From positions 248,001-312,000 of the forward strand of contig CAMPDV010000373.1 of the NCBI GenBank assembly GCA_946699065.1: a DNA stretch of 64,000 nt, written 5' to 3'. Positions 22,447 through 36,300 of this stretch are shown here, one piece after another (position 1 is the stretch's first letter; every line of letters begins with the position of its first letter). Source of the DNA: Loxodes magnus (Eukaryota > Ciliophora > Karyorelictea > Loxodida > Loxodidae). A program made the translations under genes and the position numbers. Under the pieces are notes generated by a model. It was not told where the DNA came from. It saw only the letters and a program-made list of their open reading frames with translations, and made no database searches.

Positions 22447-25400
22447 TGAGCTTTTAGTTAAATTAACAAATTGATTAAGAAAATCCAGATTATGATATTT
22501 ATTTTATTTTTTAAATATACTATCACGATTTAACATATTAGAGGTATTGAGGAAACACATTTAACTTTATAAGTTTATGTTCACTAATTTCATAATTTCC
22601 AATAAATCAAAAAGCATCTCATTTTTTAAATTAAAAGGGATTCTTCTAAGGACTACGCACATACTTACATCAAGATTAATATATCAAATATAAAATAATT
22701 AAAGTGCTTTTCCTTAAATTTCGTATACTAATATGAGTAAATACCTTATTCAGAAGGTTATTTTAGTTTATATACTGAGAATTTACTCTTATAACTCTAA
22801 TATGAATTCTGCTAACATCATATTGATACAAAGAAAGTACAATCTGTTTATGTAGTTAAAAATTTTACGCATTCTTAGCAATTTTAGATCTATAACTATA
22901 GAAAGGCAATATAGTAATTTTCTAGCATTTAGCTATTTTTGGAAAATTCTAGAAGAAACCAACTTTATTTGCTTTGAATATAATAATTTAAATTCTTCAA
23001 GTACCTAACTTTTAAATGTAGATAAGTTAGTTTTAATCTTATAAAGGTAATTTCTTAAGTGATGTTATGAAATGTTCAAATTTAAAAATTAAACATCAAT
23101 AGTTTTATTAAATCGAAAAGAGGATAACTTTTTCTAGGTTCTTTGGAAAAAAGTTTTAGAAAAGAGTCATGAATGTTTTTATAATATATTTGCTAAGTAT
23201 ACATAATTTGTATAATGTATTTCATCATAATTATGTATGCAATTATGGTCTAATATCCAAAGTATGAAAACTATTCCGTTCACTTCTATTTTAAATTCCA
23301 ATAATGAGATCTAAAGATTTAATTGCAAAGCTCATATGTAGATTTCTTATCAATATCTCCTATTTTTGTATTTTCTTAGTTAGCCTTTAAATTTAAAAGG
23401 CTATTTTGCTGGATGAATAAGTCTTAAAACGTTAAATGAAGTTAGCTTTTCTCTTATTAATAAGAGTAGATGATTATAGAGAGATAATAGGTAAATAAAG
23501 CTATTATTTAATTAGGTTTAATTATCATTATTTTAAGTTAAAAACTAAGCTATTATTAAATGGCTATATAAGGTTAAGTACTCTATTGAGTTTATTAGTT
23601 TAAATAGGAATATGTTTAAAGTCTATTTCTCATAAAGCAAGCATAAGAGTTAATTGATGCTAAAACTTTTAAATTATAGGAAAATTCTTAATTAAAAGTA
23701 AGATAAAGATCATTGTTCTTCTGTTTTCTGCTAAATTTATGGAGCAAACAATTTTCGAAGAAACAAAAAGGAAGTTCTTCTTTGGATAAAAAAGCATTAA
23801 GATAGTGGAAAAATGAAATATCATAATAATAGAAAAAATGTATAAATTTAAACTGAAGAAAGTTAGCAATAAATAGATTAATTTAATATAAGATACAATA
23901 AGCAGATGGAATCCAATATCAAGCAGTTGGAGTATATTAAATAAAGTAAAAATAGAAATAAAAATAGCAGGCTAGGACTTATACAATTAGATAATAGCAA
24001 TCATTTTATATAGATATCTATAATTTAATTATTATTTTAATTTAAGAATAAAAAGCTATTAATATCTAGTAAATTGCTCAACTAAAATAATAATATAAAG
24101 AAAGAATCTTAGATGAGTAATAAATTTCCTTATATAAATAATAAATTAACTCTAATTGTTTAAATGAGTTCATAGAGTAAAGAAAAGATTTTATAACTCA
24201 GAGGTCTTAAAGGTTGCATTTCTATTCACGTAATTATATATTTTCAATAAGTATACTTAGATTTCATGTCATTAAATCAATTCTTAGGATTAGTTTTTAG
24301 TGTTGTAGTATTTAAATTTAAAGTATTTAATTTTCTTTGTTTTTTTATTTTATCTTGGCGTTTTTGAGAAGCTTGCTTTATGTTTCGTTAACATTGTAAA
24401 TTTCATACCAAACTTATTTGTTTAAATACGAAAGAATTTCTATATTAAAGATAGTAAACTGGGCTATTAATAAAATCTTATTCTTAATGCTAAATTTTAT
24501 CGATATATCGATTAAAGGATTCTTGATTATTTTTAATTTGTTGATTGCAAATTATTATAAAAGCTCAAGTTTATAGATTAATTTCACTATTTATAGTCGC
24601 TTTTGCTAATTTTATTCCTTCTAGTTTCAACAAATCCCAGATTATTGTAATGACTCTATCCTTAATCATTGAATACTTCAATTCTCTTTTAGTAACTGAA
24701 ACTTTAAAGGTTAAGTAGATTAATATGAGAAACCAGGAATCTCTATAAGGTGAATTTTCTTTGAATTTCCTTTATAATAAAACAAATAAAGCACTGATAG
24801 TAGATTATACCATCTTAAATCTAACTAAGCTACAAGCTTCTTTTTACATGATTATACTAAAAATATAATTTATAGAGAAAAAGGTTAACTACATTAGACT
24901 ATCAACGCACTTAAGAATATCTTAAGCTTCAAATTAGTAAAAGTGGTTATTTAAGGGAGCCTTTTTTAAATAGCGTCTTAGCTAGTATTTTATCTTATGG
25001 ATAAATTAATTTTTTTAAGCAAGCCTTATAACTAATTGTAAAAGCAAATAGATAAATCCATCTATCTGTTAAAATCAGCCACTTAATTAAGAAAAACCAC
25101 CAATAAGATTTTCTAAGCTAACTTTGCATTTTGAAATGGAAATTGCTCCTTGAGCACTAATTAATTTTTAGAATATTCATATTATAAATGAATTTTATGG
25201 AAGAGATGTTATTTGTATATCATATTTAGTAGTTACTCTTAATAACCTACATTACATGAACTACTCTTATAAATAAAAATAAAATTTAGTAAAGGCTATA
25301 ATTATAAATATCTCTTAAGAGATATTTCATTATGAAGATATAGCCTAATTATAATACAATTATACATTTTATATTTTTATTAATTTCACAGCTTTTTATT

Positions 25401-25482
25401 TATTTAAATATAAGATTCTTTATTTTTAAAGCTAGAAAAGAGATAAGTTATTATGTATTTTTGGTGTCCTAAATTGCTTTTT
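22447..25482. other. AT-rich stretch, nothing assigned
   Basis: About 3 kb of very AT-rich sequence with frequent AGCT tetramers. Several frames are open under the reassigned code, but none carries a motif I can name. No repeat array or RNA seen. Confidence 0.3.
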
Positions 25483-28400
25483 TCAAGTTTTCTTTTTATT
25501 CTCTTCAAATTTTGATTCCTGAAAAATGTTGGCATTATTATCTTCTGAAATATCTTCTACCTCGAGGCTTTAGTTACTCCTCTCTCTTATTTGCTTATAT
25601 TCCATAGAGAAACTTTAACTGTCTAATTAATTAAAATTTATTACCTTCATGTGAGCTTAGATTTAAATTATAGTTCTCTTCTTTCTTCACACTTTCACCT
25701 TTTTTATCTTTTCTTAATGTTAGACTCTAAACTTTGAAGACTTGGATCTCTTCTTTATGTACTTTTCTTTCTGACTTAATATATTATTCTTACAAGGAGG
25801 AAATGATTGTTGATCTATTTGGTAATTTTTCTTAACTTTCTTAGTAAAAGAAAGTTTCTACTTTCACTTTACTCAACTACTTACTCTTAATACTGATTAG
25901 CTAATTCTGCTTAGTAGCTCTTAATGCTAATTTATGCTTTTCATCTAATGAAAATTCTTAGTTTTGCTCTAAATTCTACTTTATCTGCTCTACTCCTATT
26001 TGAATCCTTTTCTACTACATATTCACATGCTCATCCAATAGATCAACGTTATCTTTCAACCTAAAAGCAAATCTAAACAAAGCTACTTTGTCAGGCTCTA
26101 TTTCTATTATTCAAGTTTTAAGCTTCCTTTGTTTTAGATAACTCAATACTATAATCACCAATAATGATCCTCCTAACACTACCAAAAAGGCTAGCTAATT
26201 AGTATCTGAGTTTAGCATGAAAACATTTGAAATAAGAGTTGTAACGAAAATGGAGACTAAGATGGTTAGATAAATGAAGTTAAATTTTTCATAAGTAATA
26301 GGCTTTTTCTTATAGATCACTATAATTAAGAGTAAAACCTAAAGCTAATATAGCGAGGTATTTATCTCTGGGTACTTCTCTTTGAATACTTTACTAGATA
26401 GAATCATCAATACCTATATAAAAGACTTTATTTAGGTATACTGAGGCTGCTCTTTTATATGCTAATTGTCGGATAAAAATTACCATTAAGGCCTGCAAAG
26501 AATCATTGAAGGAATGTAGAAACTTAGAACTATAAACGATAAGATAAAGATTATAGCATGCAAGTTAGAAAAGCAACTGCTCTAGCAATCCTGGAAAAGA
26601 AAACTCTCAGATAATTCTATTTCTCCATCTATATTACTATCTCTTCCATAAAGGCATTGAAACACTGAGTTCAAATTATATATTATAGGGACAAAAAGAA
26701 CTTCGTTTATCACTAAAGAGCAATTGAAGGAAATCTTTCCTAGAATTCTTAATAAAAAGACTTTAAATCTGATTTCAAATTTCAGCATGAAGAAAATAAG
26801 AAGTAATATGGAAATAAAAGCAGCAGCAAGGAATATTTCGTTTATAATTCAGAAGACATAAATTTTGAAATAGTTTAAAAGAAAATTTATGTCTAAAATA
26901 CTCATTCTGATACCCATATTTACTTCATAATTTATAAAATCTTCATAAACTCCTAAGGCTAGAATTTACAGGCATTGTGCCATTAAAATTAGTTTGAAAA
27001 GTCAATCTTCATCTGACATTCATACTTCTTAGTTTACTACCTCAAACTTATTATTTTTTCAGACTTTTATTCCAACTATTAGGGAAACTAAAGATACTAG
27101 AAGAAACCAAACTGATACAACTATTACTATCTAATATCCTAGGGTAAAATCTTAGACTCTTCTCTCAGTAAAATCACATTGATCATCATAAATATCGAAT
27201 GAATCTTTTGGAATGTTAGTTGAATTATCATTTCAGATAATCTATCCATTGACTTATAATCAAACAATAGAGCAAGTCACACAATAAATTTCTTTATTTG
27301 TTACATTTGATTCTCCTTCAGAATCGAATATTTCATTATAAAAGAAGAAACTTACTGCCTCTCTAAAATTACTTTTAGAGTCAAACTTTATAGCTCCTGA
27401 GCAGCCATAAAGTTTTTTCTTTCTGATACTTTTAATTAAATCATCTGCATTATGATAATCCAATCCTGCATTAATAGCTGCATCTATTCCGTATGCAATT
27501 ATCAAAGGTAATTCTAATGTTTAGCATATAGCAGTAGTTTAAATATCACACTATTACTATACCTTAAATAGTTTTTCCCCTCTTTCTCCTGAATATTCTT
27601 CTTGCTAGACTATTATCTATCCATATAGAAGCTTCTTCACTTACTTAATATTTTAAATATCCAATTGAGCAGAAAAAATAGTACTGCTAGTATATAGAGT
27701 TATGAAGTTGAAATCTCCTTTCTTATAGCCATAATTGGATAATCCTTTAGCGATATCTGGTATTTAGTTGCCTGGGAACATAATAATGATTTTTATTTCT
27801 TTGTCTAGTATTTCCTTACAAATTTCGTCTACTTCTCCAGAATCTACTCAGCTAGTTAGATTTAGAAAAAAGAATTAAGTCTTTGAGTTCATAATAACTT
27901 TCCCCGTTTAATTAGCCCATTAAACTATTTTCTCATAAATTTCTCTATATGAAGTTAAATCTACGAGAGCAAGCAATCCAAATTTGTTTCAACCTTTTCT
28001 TTCTATAAATCTGGTAATAGCGGAAGAATATCTTTAGTATGAAGCAAAGTTAATCAATACATTTCTGAATTCAGTGTGATTGCCTAATTAATTTTGTAAA
28101 GTAACTAGTAAATAAGGCAGATGTAAATTCATTTGCTCTAGGATTTAGTAAACAGGATAGAATGTAATTGGTATTATAGTACCAAAATGAGATATTCCCA
28201 AATGAGTGTAATTTTAAGCTATTGTATTTATAACGTAGTCTGCATCAAAATATAAGCATCCATAAGAAAAAGGATTTGCTATTAGATTGTAGTTTTGTAG
28301 TATATCACCATGCTAGTTTATATAGTTTGCTATACAAGGGATAAATTAGCTTTGAATTACTGGTGGTAAATAATCTGACTTATTGAATGGCTCTTTACGA

Positions 28401-29554
28401 TGCGTAGCATAACTGAATTCTATACTTAGCTTGTTAGGGGGAAGAGAAAATGAACCTCCTGGTCATTTTATATGTTTCAAAGAAACAACTTTAGATAGCC
28501 CAATGATTTACATAGCCTCGACTAATTATCCTTCTTATATGTTATAAACTGAAAAATCAGGTACTAGCTAATTTTTATCGAACAAAAGGTAACTATACTT
28601 TAGAAAGCTTTCTATAAAATTGCTATTTTCCTTTGACTTAATCACTTCTTAAATAAAATCCAAAACTTTAGATATGTAAAAGAATGTGAAATCTAGGTAG
28701 CTTTTAAAAACGTATTGCAAAGGAGTTAAGGCTATTAAGCCATCTTCCAGGATAAGTAAAGGAATTTTTGAATTTTACGAGATAAAAGTGCTAATTTCTG
28801 GATTTACTAAGTTAGATGCTTCTAACGTCAAGAATCAACCATATTAATTCCCTGTAAATCTGTTAATTGTTCCAATACTCAAAATATAAGCTTGCCAGCA
28901 AATATCGCTTCCAACTACGATAATAGGAGTTCCCTCCATTCTTATAGATTTTGGAAATTCCGACAAAAGTCTTTCTTTATAATAAGTAGCTTCACAACTT
29001 CCTTGGTTAGTTCCTAAATGAGAGTTGACAGGAATATTTAAGTTAACTTTAACTTTCATTTATGTTTATTAGATGAATTCTTCCAGAGGTTTATAAAATC
29101 TTTTTTCGTTCTAAGAAACAAAAGCAAGTTTATTAAACCCAAAATACTAAATCAGTGCTACTAAAGCTTTTCCTTCCTACTAGAAACTAGGTAAAAGATT
29201 GAATGTTTATTTGTTTAAGTAGTTAAGGCTATTTCTATAAGCTATTAGGAAAATAAAATTAGGATTATTTCGTTAGATAATCCTACTATACACTTCACTG
29301 TAGCTGATATCTATTATCACCTTTATTCTTCTATCTTCTCATTCCTATATTAAAGGTCGTATTTTAGATAAGTCTTATATTTACTGCATGACTGGATAGA
29401 AAGAAGTGTCCTGAAATTTTTACTGCATAATTTATTGAGCTAAATAAATAGAAAGATAAGGGGGAGTTAGCTAAGAACTCAGAATTCCTATTTAGAAAGC
29501 AGAGGTAAGGGTAAGACATAGAGATGAATAGAAAATGAACTAAACTATATTCAT
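25483..29554 (-). CDS. Receptor of the same family (periplasmic-binding ectodomain, multipass)
   Basis: 1,349 residues from ATG 29554 to TGA 25483-25485 with one 22-nt intron. It begins with a signal peptide (MNIVQFIFYSSLCLTLTSAF). The ectodomain carries ANF-receptor features: FNLLPSFQQEGKALVALIQY then FGFNKLAFVSQNEKRFYKPL near 120-160, and GIDAAINAGLDYHNADDLI near 690. Several membrane segments follow (about 27135-26150). Between two of them a Cys-flanked loop, DSNIDGEIELSE (26606-26641), fits the EF-hand consensus exactly as in the 10.1-kb receptor. The tail is a long charged coiled coil (LLDEHVNMQQKRIQIGVEQI) with a Ser-rich end. It is much more diverged from the other two than they are from each other. 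Ligand unknown. Confidence 0.85.
25623..25644 (-). other. 22-nt intron in second receptor gene
   Basis: On the minus strand it begins GTAATAAA and ends TTAATTAG. Splicing it switches from a frame that becomes unconvincing to one that ends EDISEDNNANIFQESKFEE before the TGA. Confidence 0.8.
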
Positions 29555-31540
29555 TTATTAGTTTGATTATATTGTTTAAATATTCCCTTTCAATAACTAG
29601 ACTTAACTATATAAATTATATAACCTCAGATGTAGGCTAATATCCCTATCTTCTATTTCTATTTTTATAGCTACTCTAAAAATTTATTTCAAACTCTTTT
29701 TTCTTAGTTTATACCTAATCAATTATTAGATATCTGGCTTTATAAGTATTGAGCAAGCGAACGAGAGCTGTTTGAGTGGTTTGAAAAATAAGTTTGATTT
29801 AATTTAATTCTTTTTGCTAACTGGTTAAGCATAATATATACTACCTTCTTGATACAATTGTGCTTCTAGAGGTATATTTGTAGATGATTCTTAATAGTTT
29901 CATAATGATTTATTAATATGCTATTTAATTAAACTTAGCTCTATAAATCTTGCATTTAATTATTGTCTAAGCTAATATTAATGACTCTATTAGCATCTAT
30001 TATAAAGATAGGTACTAAAGGATTGCAATAAGCTGGTTCTAACTATTTTTAGTGTTTTAATTAATTATTTTATCTTTAGCTATAATTAATTTATTTATAA
30101 CTTTATACTTCTTCTGTATAATTTCCGAGACTAATTAGAGTGATTAAAAGTCTATTAGATTGTCATAATTATATACTTAAATATCCCTATTGTTTCTTTA
30201 TTTATATTTAGTTAATTTAATTATAAACTCATTTATTATATATCAATACCTTAATAGCTTCGATATTTAGATATCATTAATTATATTCAGTACATAGCTG
30301 AATTTGATATCTAAAATATTAGAAAATAATCTTTATATAGCTTCTAATTTAAATACTTTATAATTTTATTTTAAAATGCAATACCAAGCATTCCTGCTAT
30401 ATCATAAAGTACTTACATACAGAAATAGTTATATTAAATAACTAAATAAACAAATGTTCTTTAAGTACCTTTTACTATAATTATCAGCAATCAAATATTT
30501 AATAACTTTATAATAAGCCTACAACTATACAATAATCTAGATACCTTTGCTTTTAATTTTCTCATTCTTTTTCTTTAAGTATAATATAAAATTTAGATAA
30601 ACATACAATTATAAATAATCTTCTAATAAAATGATGCTAAATAGCTTATCTTTTTAAACTAAAAATATTAGTTAAAGTTATTAGTATTATATCACTATAG
30701 CATTATAATTTAGTTTAATGTAGCTTAGCTTATAATTAAACTGACTACTTTTTTAATTAATTAATTTCTATTAATTAGAGTATTCTATTTATTAAGCTTT
30801 ATTATTAGGTTAATATCTAAATATTTGTTTAAGGCTATACATTTATCTTAATATATCTATACATCATTTTTTATTTATTTTAGTGTTCTATAGATAAAGT
30901 TATCTATTTAGTGACTTTTATGAGAAACTACTATCTTATAATAAGCAAAGGGATAAATTTGAATGTATAGATAGACTTAGAGAAAATAGATGGTATTATA
31001 CACTTTATAGAGATATATAAATTATATAATTTGAAGTGCTATTATCTAGTCTTTATATAGCTGCTATTATTCATTTAATTCTAAAGTTATTCTAATTATA
31101 TAAGCTTTATAAAAATAATGGATCTAGATTAATATTTATTTCTTATTTAAACTGTATATAACTCTACTAGCTTAAAATAAAGAAGCTAGGATTAAACTAT
31201 AAACATTTAATTAGAGATACTAAATTAATAGAGTTACCTATCTATAAATAAATAGAAAGGTATAATACAGATATAGCATAAATAGATATCTATTGATAGT
31301 TTTATATTTATAGCTTTTATATTTCTACATTAAATAAGCTTAAGCATTTACTTTAATGCTTTAGTACTTTAGTGCTTTAACTTTATAATTATTTATTATT
31401 TAAATATTTAAACCTTACATTAATACTTAGCACTATCTTTATATTTATCCAAATAATTCTACAACGCTATTAATTAAGTAGCCAATTTACCAAGTGATTC
31501 CCTTTAGTTACTAAAAGTAGTAAAGATATATAGTAATGGT
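29555..31540. other. AT-rich stretch, nothing assigned
   Basis: About 2 kb of AT-rich sequence upstream of the receptor gene and downstream, on the minus strand, of the LINE fragment. No motif, tandem array or structured block stands out. Confidence 0.3.
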
Positions 31541-32640
31541 ATAAATAAATAAATTTGATTTTAGAGCGCGTAGCACCTCGTTGGTGCGCAGCTCTTTACA
31601 TATCTCAATATATGTGTTTCTTCAAGTAAGCCTTCAGGTAATAGAAATTCTTCTCTTACTAGTTACATATCTTCCTCACCTTCCTCAATGTTAACTCTTG
31701 TTCTTCTGTCTTCTATCTATCTACGCTTTATTATATCTTTATTGTAAGCTTAATTTATTTTTTCTTACATATCTTACTAATTTTTATTTTTATTTCTAAT
31801 TCTTTTCTTCTTAATCAAGCTTTTATACACTCATAAAAATTATCCTTTTCCAGCTCTGAAGTTTTTTCCTATTTCTTTTTTCTATTCAATTTTCTTTCTT
31901 ATATATCCTCTTTTCCTTTTTTCTTATATATCTTTGATATAATCTTTATTATCAAGTCAGCTTTTGATCTTTTTAACTCTTCTTAGTGGCTAATAAATTT
32001 CTCTATTTTGTCCGTACCTCATATTTTATCAATTAATTTCATTCCTTATCTTCTACTCCTATTGCTCTTAGGTTTCATATACATATTTATCTTCCTTCTT
32101 TGTATTTAGAACAATTTTCTAAGATATGCCTTTCATTTTATCATGCATCATTGCAGAAAAGGTATTGGCTTGTCATAACTAAGTGTCTTTCTTTTAAGCA
32201 ATCCTATTCCCATTACATCTCGTTCAAATTCTAGATATGTAGCATATTTCTTCTTTTCAGTTTTTATTGTATATCAGGTAGTTGGGTGGTTCTACTACAT
32301 ATTCATCAAATCATGTTTTTCTATACAATAATTTTATTATTATTTAATCCATTCTTTCTCTATCTTCTACGTATACTCTATATTCTCATATTGCACGATT
32401 AATGTTTTTCTTTCCTTTTTAATTGTTATTACCATCATCTATAAATATTTCTTTGTCTTCAATTTTTAATTCTATTTTTATTGCTGTGCAGTATTATTCA
32501 AATATAAAATTCTCTTCTTTACTTAGGTCAAGCAATAATCCGTCTACGGTTTTTCCTTTGTTTCCTATTAATTTGCCTCTTAATCTCAACGTTTTTTGTC
32601 ATAAGTAATGCTTAAATTTCATAAATTGCAATTCGTGTTA
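31541..32640 (-). mobile_element. 5'-truncated LINE: C-terminal part of reverse-transcriptase ORF
   Basis: On the minus strand a coding-like stretch includes YLFCNDA..NERHILENCSKY (about 32100-32170), matching the C-terminal Cys/His motif (C..C...H.L..C..Y) of non-LTR retrotransposon ORF2 proteins, with one Cys missing. A Lys/Glu-rich tail follows, then the shared 3' hairpin and TTTATTTAT tail at 31541-31597. The frame is not continuous, so it is dead. It explains where the SINE-like copies get their 3' end: they share it with this LINE. Confidence 0.55.
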
Positions 32641-32934
32641 TAACATCTCATTTTGCAGTTAAAAAGGGGCATCTATGATTGTTCATAAATAATAATAGTT
32701 ATCTAATAGTTAGATTTTCTTTATAGAAATAAGTAGCTCTTTATTATTTTACTATCTTTACTTTTTATTTTCTTATGTTTTATTTATTTATTTATCATTT
32801 GAGAAAAATTGCTTAATACTTAAAATTAATTTATCTAGTATATGATAAAAAAGAAGAGCTAGAAATTAATTTTATCTCTTTAGTTATTAACTTTATGCTT
32901 CTTTATATATTTTTATATTATTTTTTTTAAATCG

Positions 32935-33391
32935 TTATAGTTGTTCGAAGGTGAACAACAAGGTCATCTTCATCAGAGGTTGGGGAAGTTAAGTACCCAT
33001 AATCGACTTTATGTCTTCCTCTGCTTTGGATTGGCTTCGAGACATAAGGTTCTTAGACCTTCGACACTGGCTTAATTTAGATTTAATTCTGGAACGAAAA
33101 AGAAATAATATCGCGAGCTTCATCAGAGGTAGAGAATTTAAGTACCCATAATTGACACATGTCGTCCTCTGCTTTGGTGATGCAATGAGACGCAACCCTG
33201 CCATGTCCTTGAACCTCCAACAAGTATTAAAGATTACGAGTATTCTTAAATTATATCAGCATTAAACAAGGTTTATCAGTATCTGATAATTTTATCAGTA
33301 ACAAACATTCTTGTCAGTATTAAACATTTTTTTAAAGAGCTGCGCACCAACGAGAGTGCTACGCGCTCTATAATAAAATTTATTTATTTAT
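32935..33391 (+). mobile_element. SINE-like retroposon, copy 6
   Basis: Starts TTATAGTTGTTCGAAGGTG and matches the head of copy 2 over ~300 bp. Only two or three half-units of the minisatellite follow (33250-33330), then the hairpin (GAGCTGCGCACCAACGAGAG) and a TTTATTTATTTATC tail. It lies tail-out beside the minus-oriented LINE fragment, so the pair looks like a 1.85-kb element with inverted ends. I interpret them as two separate insertions. Confidence 0.7.
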
Positions 33392-36300
33392 CTAAAACTA
33401 ATTTTAGCTAAAATAAATATGGAATGCTTTTAAATACTTAGGTATAAAATTTAAGAATATATATCATTATTTTCTATCTTCGCTATATAATGTATAAAGG
33501 TTTATTTACCTATTTAGTTATCATACAAGTAACTTTATGTAGATAGAATAGAAAAAAAGCAGGTAATATTAGATTAATAAACAGTTGAATAATAATAAAG
33601 CCAAATTATAAGCTTTTTATATTAATTAATCTTAATAATAATCGCTTTAATAAAGATGCTAATGAAGTTCAAGAATCCTTCTTTACATCCTCAACCCTAT
33701 TGCTTCTTGTAGCTTCCTGTTGTTCTTCCTTAGGTTCCAATTTTAATTAATCTTAATAATATAGCAATAATTAGATTATCTAATAATTAACTAAAATAAT
33801 TTGTGGAGATTTAATTAAGAAATGCATAGATGAGCTACTTTTTCTTATGTTGATGTAATATCAGATTAACAGGAATTGGAGTTGATAAATAACTAAATTA
33901 TAATTAATACTAATAAGCTTTAAAGACTTACAGCTAAAAACTTAAACAAAGCTAAATTTTCTTCTTTTGAAGTATTGATATAGGATGAAATTATATTAGA
34001 AACTTTATAAAATAAACTAAATTTAACTAGCTTATACTTAATATTTCTCACTGAATATAGAATAGATATATTAGGATAAAGTAAATGAAATAAATATATA
34101 TCAAGAAATTAGATAAAAACTTATGAATTTGTATAGAATAAATTAAATATAGATTAAAGAAAATTAATAGAAGTTAAATACTTTAAGCTTTAGAAAAATC
34201 TACTTTCTTAGTTCTAATTACCAATTTCTAAAAGAGAAGGGAATAAGGAACAAATCTATTTTAGCTAATTAACTAGATGGATGAATAATCTATTTATAAC
34301 TTGTCAAGCTTTGAATGTTACTTTAGGAAAACAATTAAGCTAGAAATTTAAATTATGATGTCTGCTTTTAATATACTTCCAACTTTTTGCCAATATTGGC
34401 TTGCGCATAAAATCCAATAGAGTTTTTCGAAATCTTAGGTTATGCATAATTATGAAAGTCAACTAAAAGGTTCTTAATGGAATTATGATTTTTTTTTAAA
34501 TAAACTAAATCTTTACGTCAAACCCGGTTAAAAATTAAGCTAACTAAAACAAATAAAAATTCTAGATCATTTTAATAAAGGAGGATGCTATACTGGTTAT
34601 AAAGGAAAAATGATATCTCACAAAAATATTTCTAGCCTCAATTTATAAATACTTTGATTCCATTAAATAATCAAACTCTAAATTTATAATCATTTTAAAT
34701 TTGAATACTCACTAATTTAATTTAAGAAATATACTATATAAATACAATATTTTCACATCTTAAAACCATAAAATAACCCTTTCATTTCTCATTCTTCTCT
34801 ATTAATTAATAAATATAGATTAAATAAGAAAATGAATAAAGTAAAGCTATTAATAGAAATAATAGCCTATACTATTAAAAATAAACTACCTACATTTATT
34901 TTTCTAAATAACTATGTAATATCATTGAATATTAAAAGACTTAGTTTACCTATTAAATGTTTATGCTATCATAATATAAATTAAATAATTGCATTTATAA
35001 AAGCAAAGTTAATAAGAATATCTTTTCTACTAGTCATATGTTAATTTAAATTTTAAGCTATTTTACTATGTCAGGAACTAAGCAGATGTTTTTTAAATAA
35101 ATAGAGAGATTTAAATAAAGGTAATAAGCAGTTGCTATAAAAAACTATCTGATCAGATGTTTATTTATTTTATAAAAATTGGTAAGTAATCTCATTATGA
35201 ATAATTCCATTTAGCAACTTTTACATTCCATTAATCAAGAAATTTAATTAACTCTTTATTTTTACTTAAATAAGATTAAAGAAATTAAAATATAAGCTTT
35301 TACTAAGTTTAAGCCTAAGTTACTAGAAGCAATCAATTTCATAAATTTAGATAGTGATAAAATTAAAATAAATTTAATAGAGAAAATTGTTTAGTTACTT
35401 TTAAAAAAGGTTGCTACTTAAATATTTATCATATATAGCAGATTTATTACTTAGAAGACTTTTAACCTAAAGAAATTAAAATGCTTATTTGCATATTGAC
35501 ACTAACTAAACTTTGCATTCTATCTAAATAATGCTTAGTCAGCTGAATAGCTTTTGTTTTTTATTAGAGAATAAGTCTATTTATTTAGGAAATAAGTAAA
35601 AGTAAAAATATTGAAGTTAATTTAAAGATGAATGAGTAACTTTACATTTCATGGATATAAATAAGTAATCATAGAAAGAATAGCTAAATATATAGCTCTA
35701 GCTTTCATTTTTTAAATAGTATAATACACTCTTCATGAGGTTTATTATTAAAATTATAGTTAAACTTATCTATTTGACTGAGTAGCTTAATACTAGAAGT
35801 TAATAGTATAATGATCAATTTTTTATAGCATTGTTTAAACTAAAACTAATTCATATAATACTTTATATAACTTGAGGGATTTTCTTTAAGGAAATCTACT
35901 ATATTTATTCATTGATTTAATAAATTTTATTGTGAAGCTGGTAAAATTAAAAAACTAGGATAATTAAAAAATAGGATAATGATCTATAAAAGTTTATCAT
36001 AGGATAGCTTAAATAGCTATAAAGTAAGAGTAGCTTAATAATTTAATTATAGGATAAATTATCTTAGTTTATTACTTAAGGAGAAATAATATCATTCCAT
36101 AACATCTCAATTATCTTTAGAACTAACTTTATCAGCATTCATTTATTTTGATTTAGTTCCTTTAAATAACAGCTTCTTTTTAGTGATTAATAGAAGACAC
36201 TATACATACTTATTCTTTGGAAAATAATACCATTAAAATATAATTAGATAATTTAAGCTATATATCCCTAAAAGCTAACTATTTTCTCTTATTATTTAGA

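Noticed and set aside
31541-33391. A 1.85-kb DNA transposon with ~60-bp terminal inverted repeats
   Set aside because: The same end occurs singly elsewhere with different bodies and always carries a TTTA tail, so these are two opposite-facing retroposon 3' ends.
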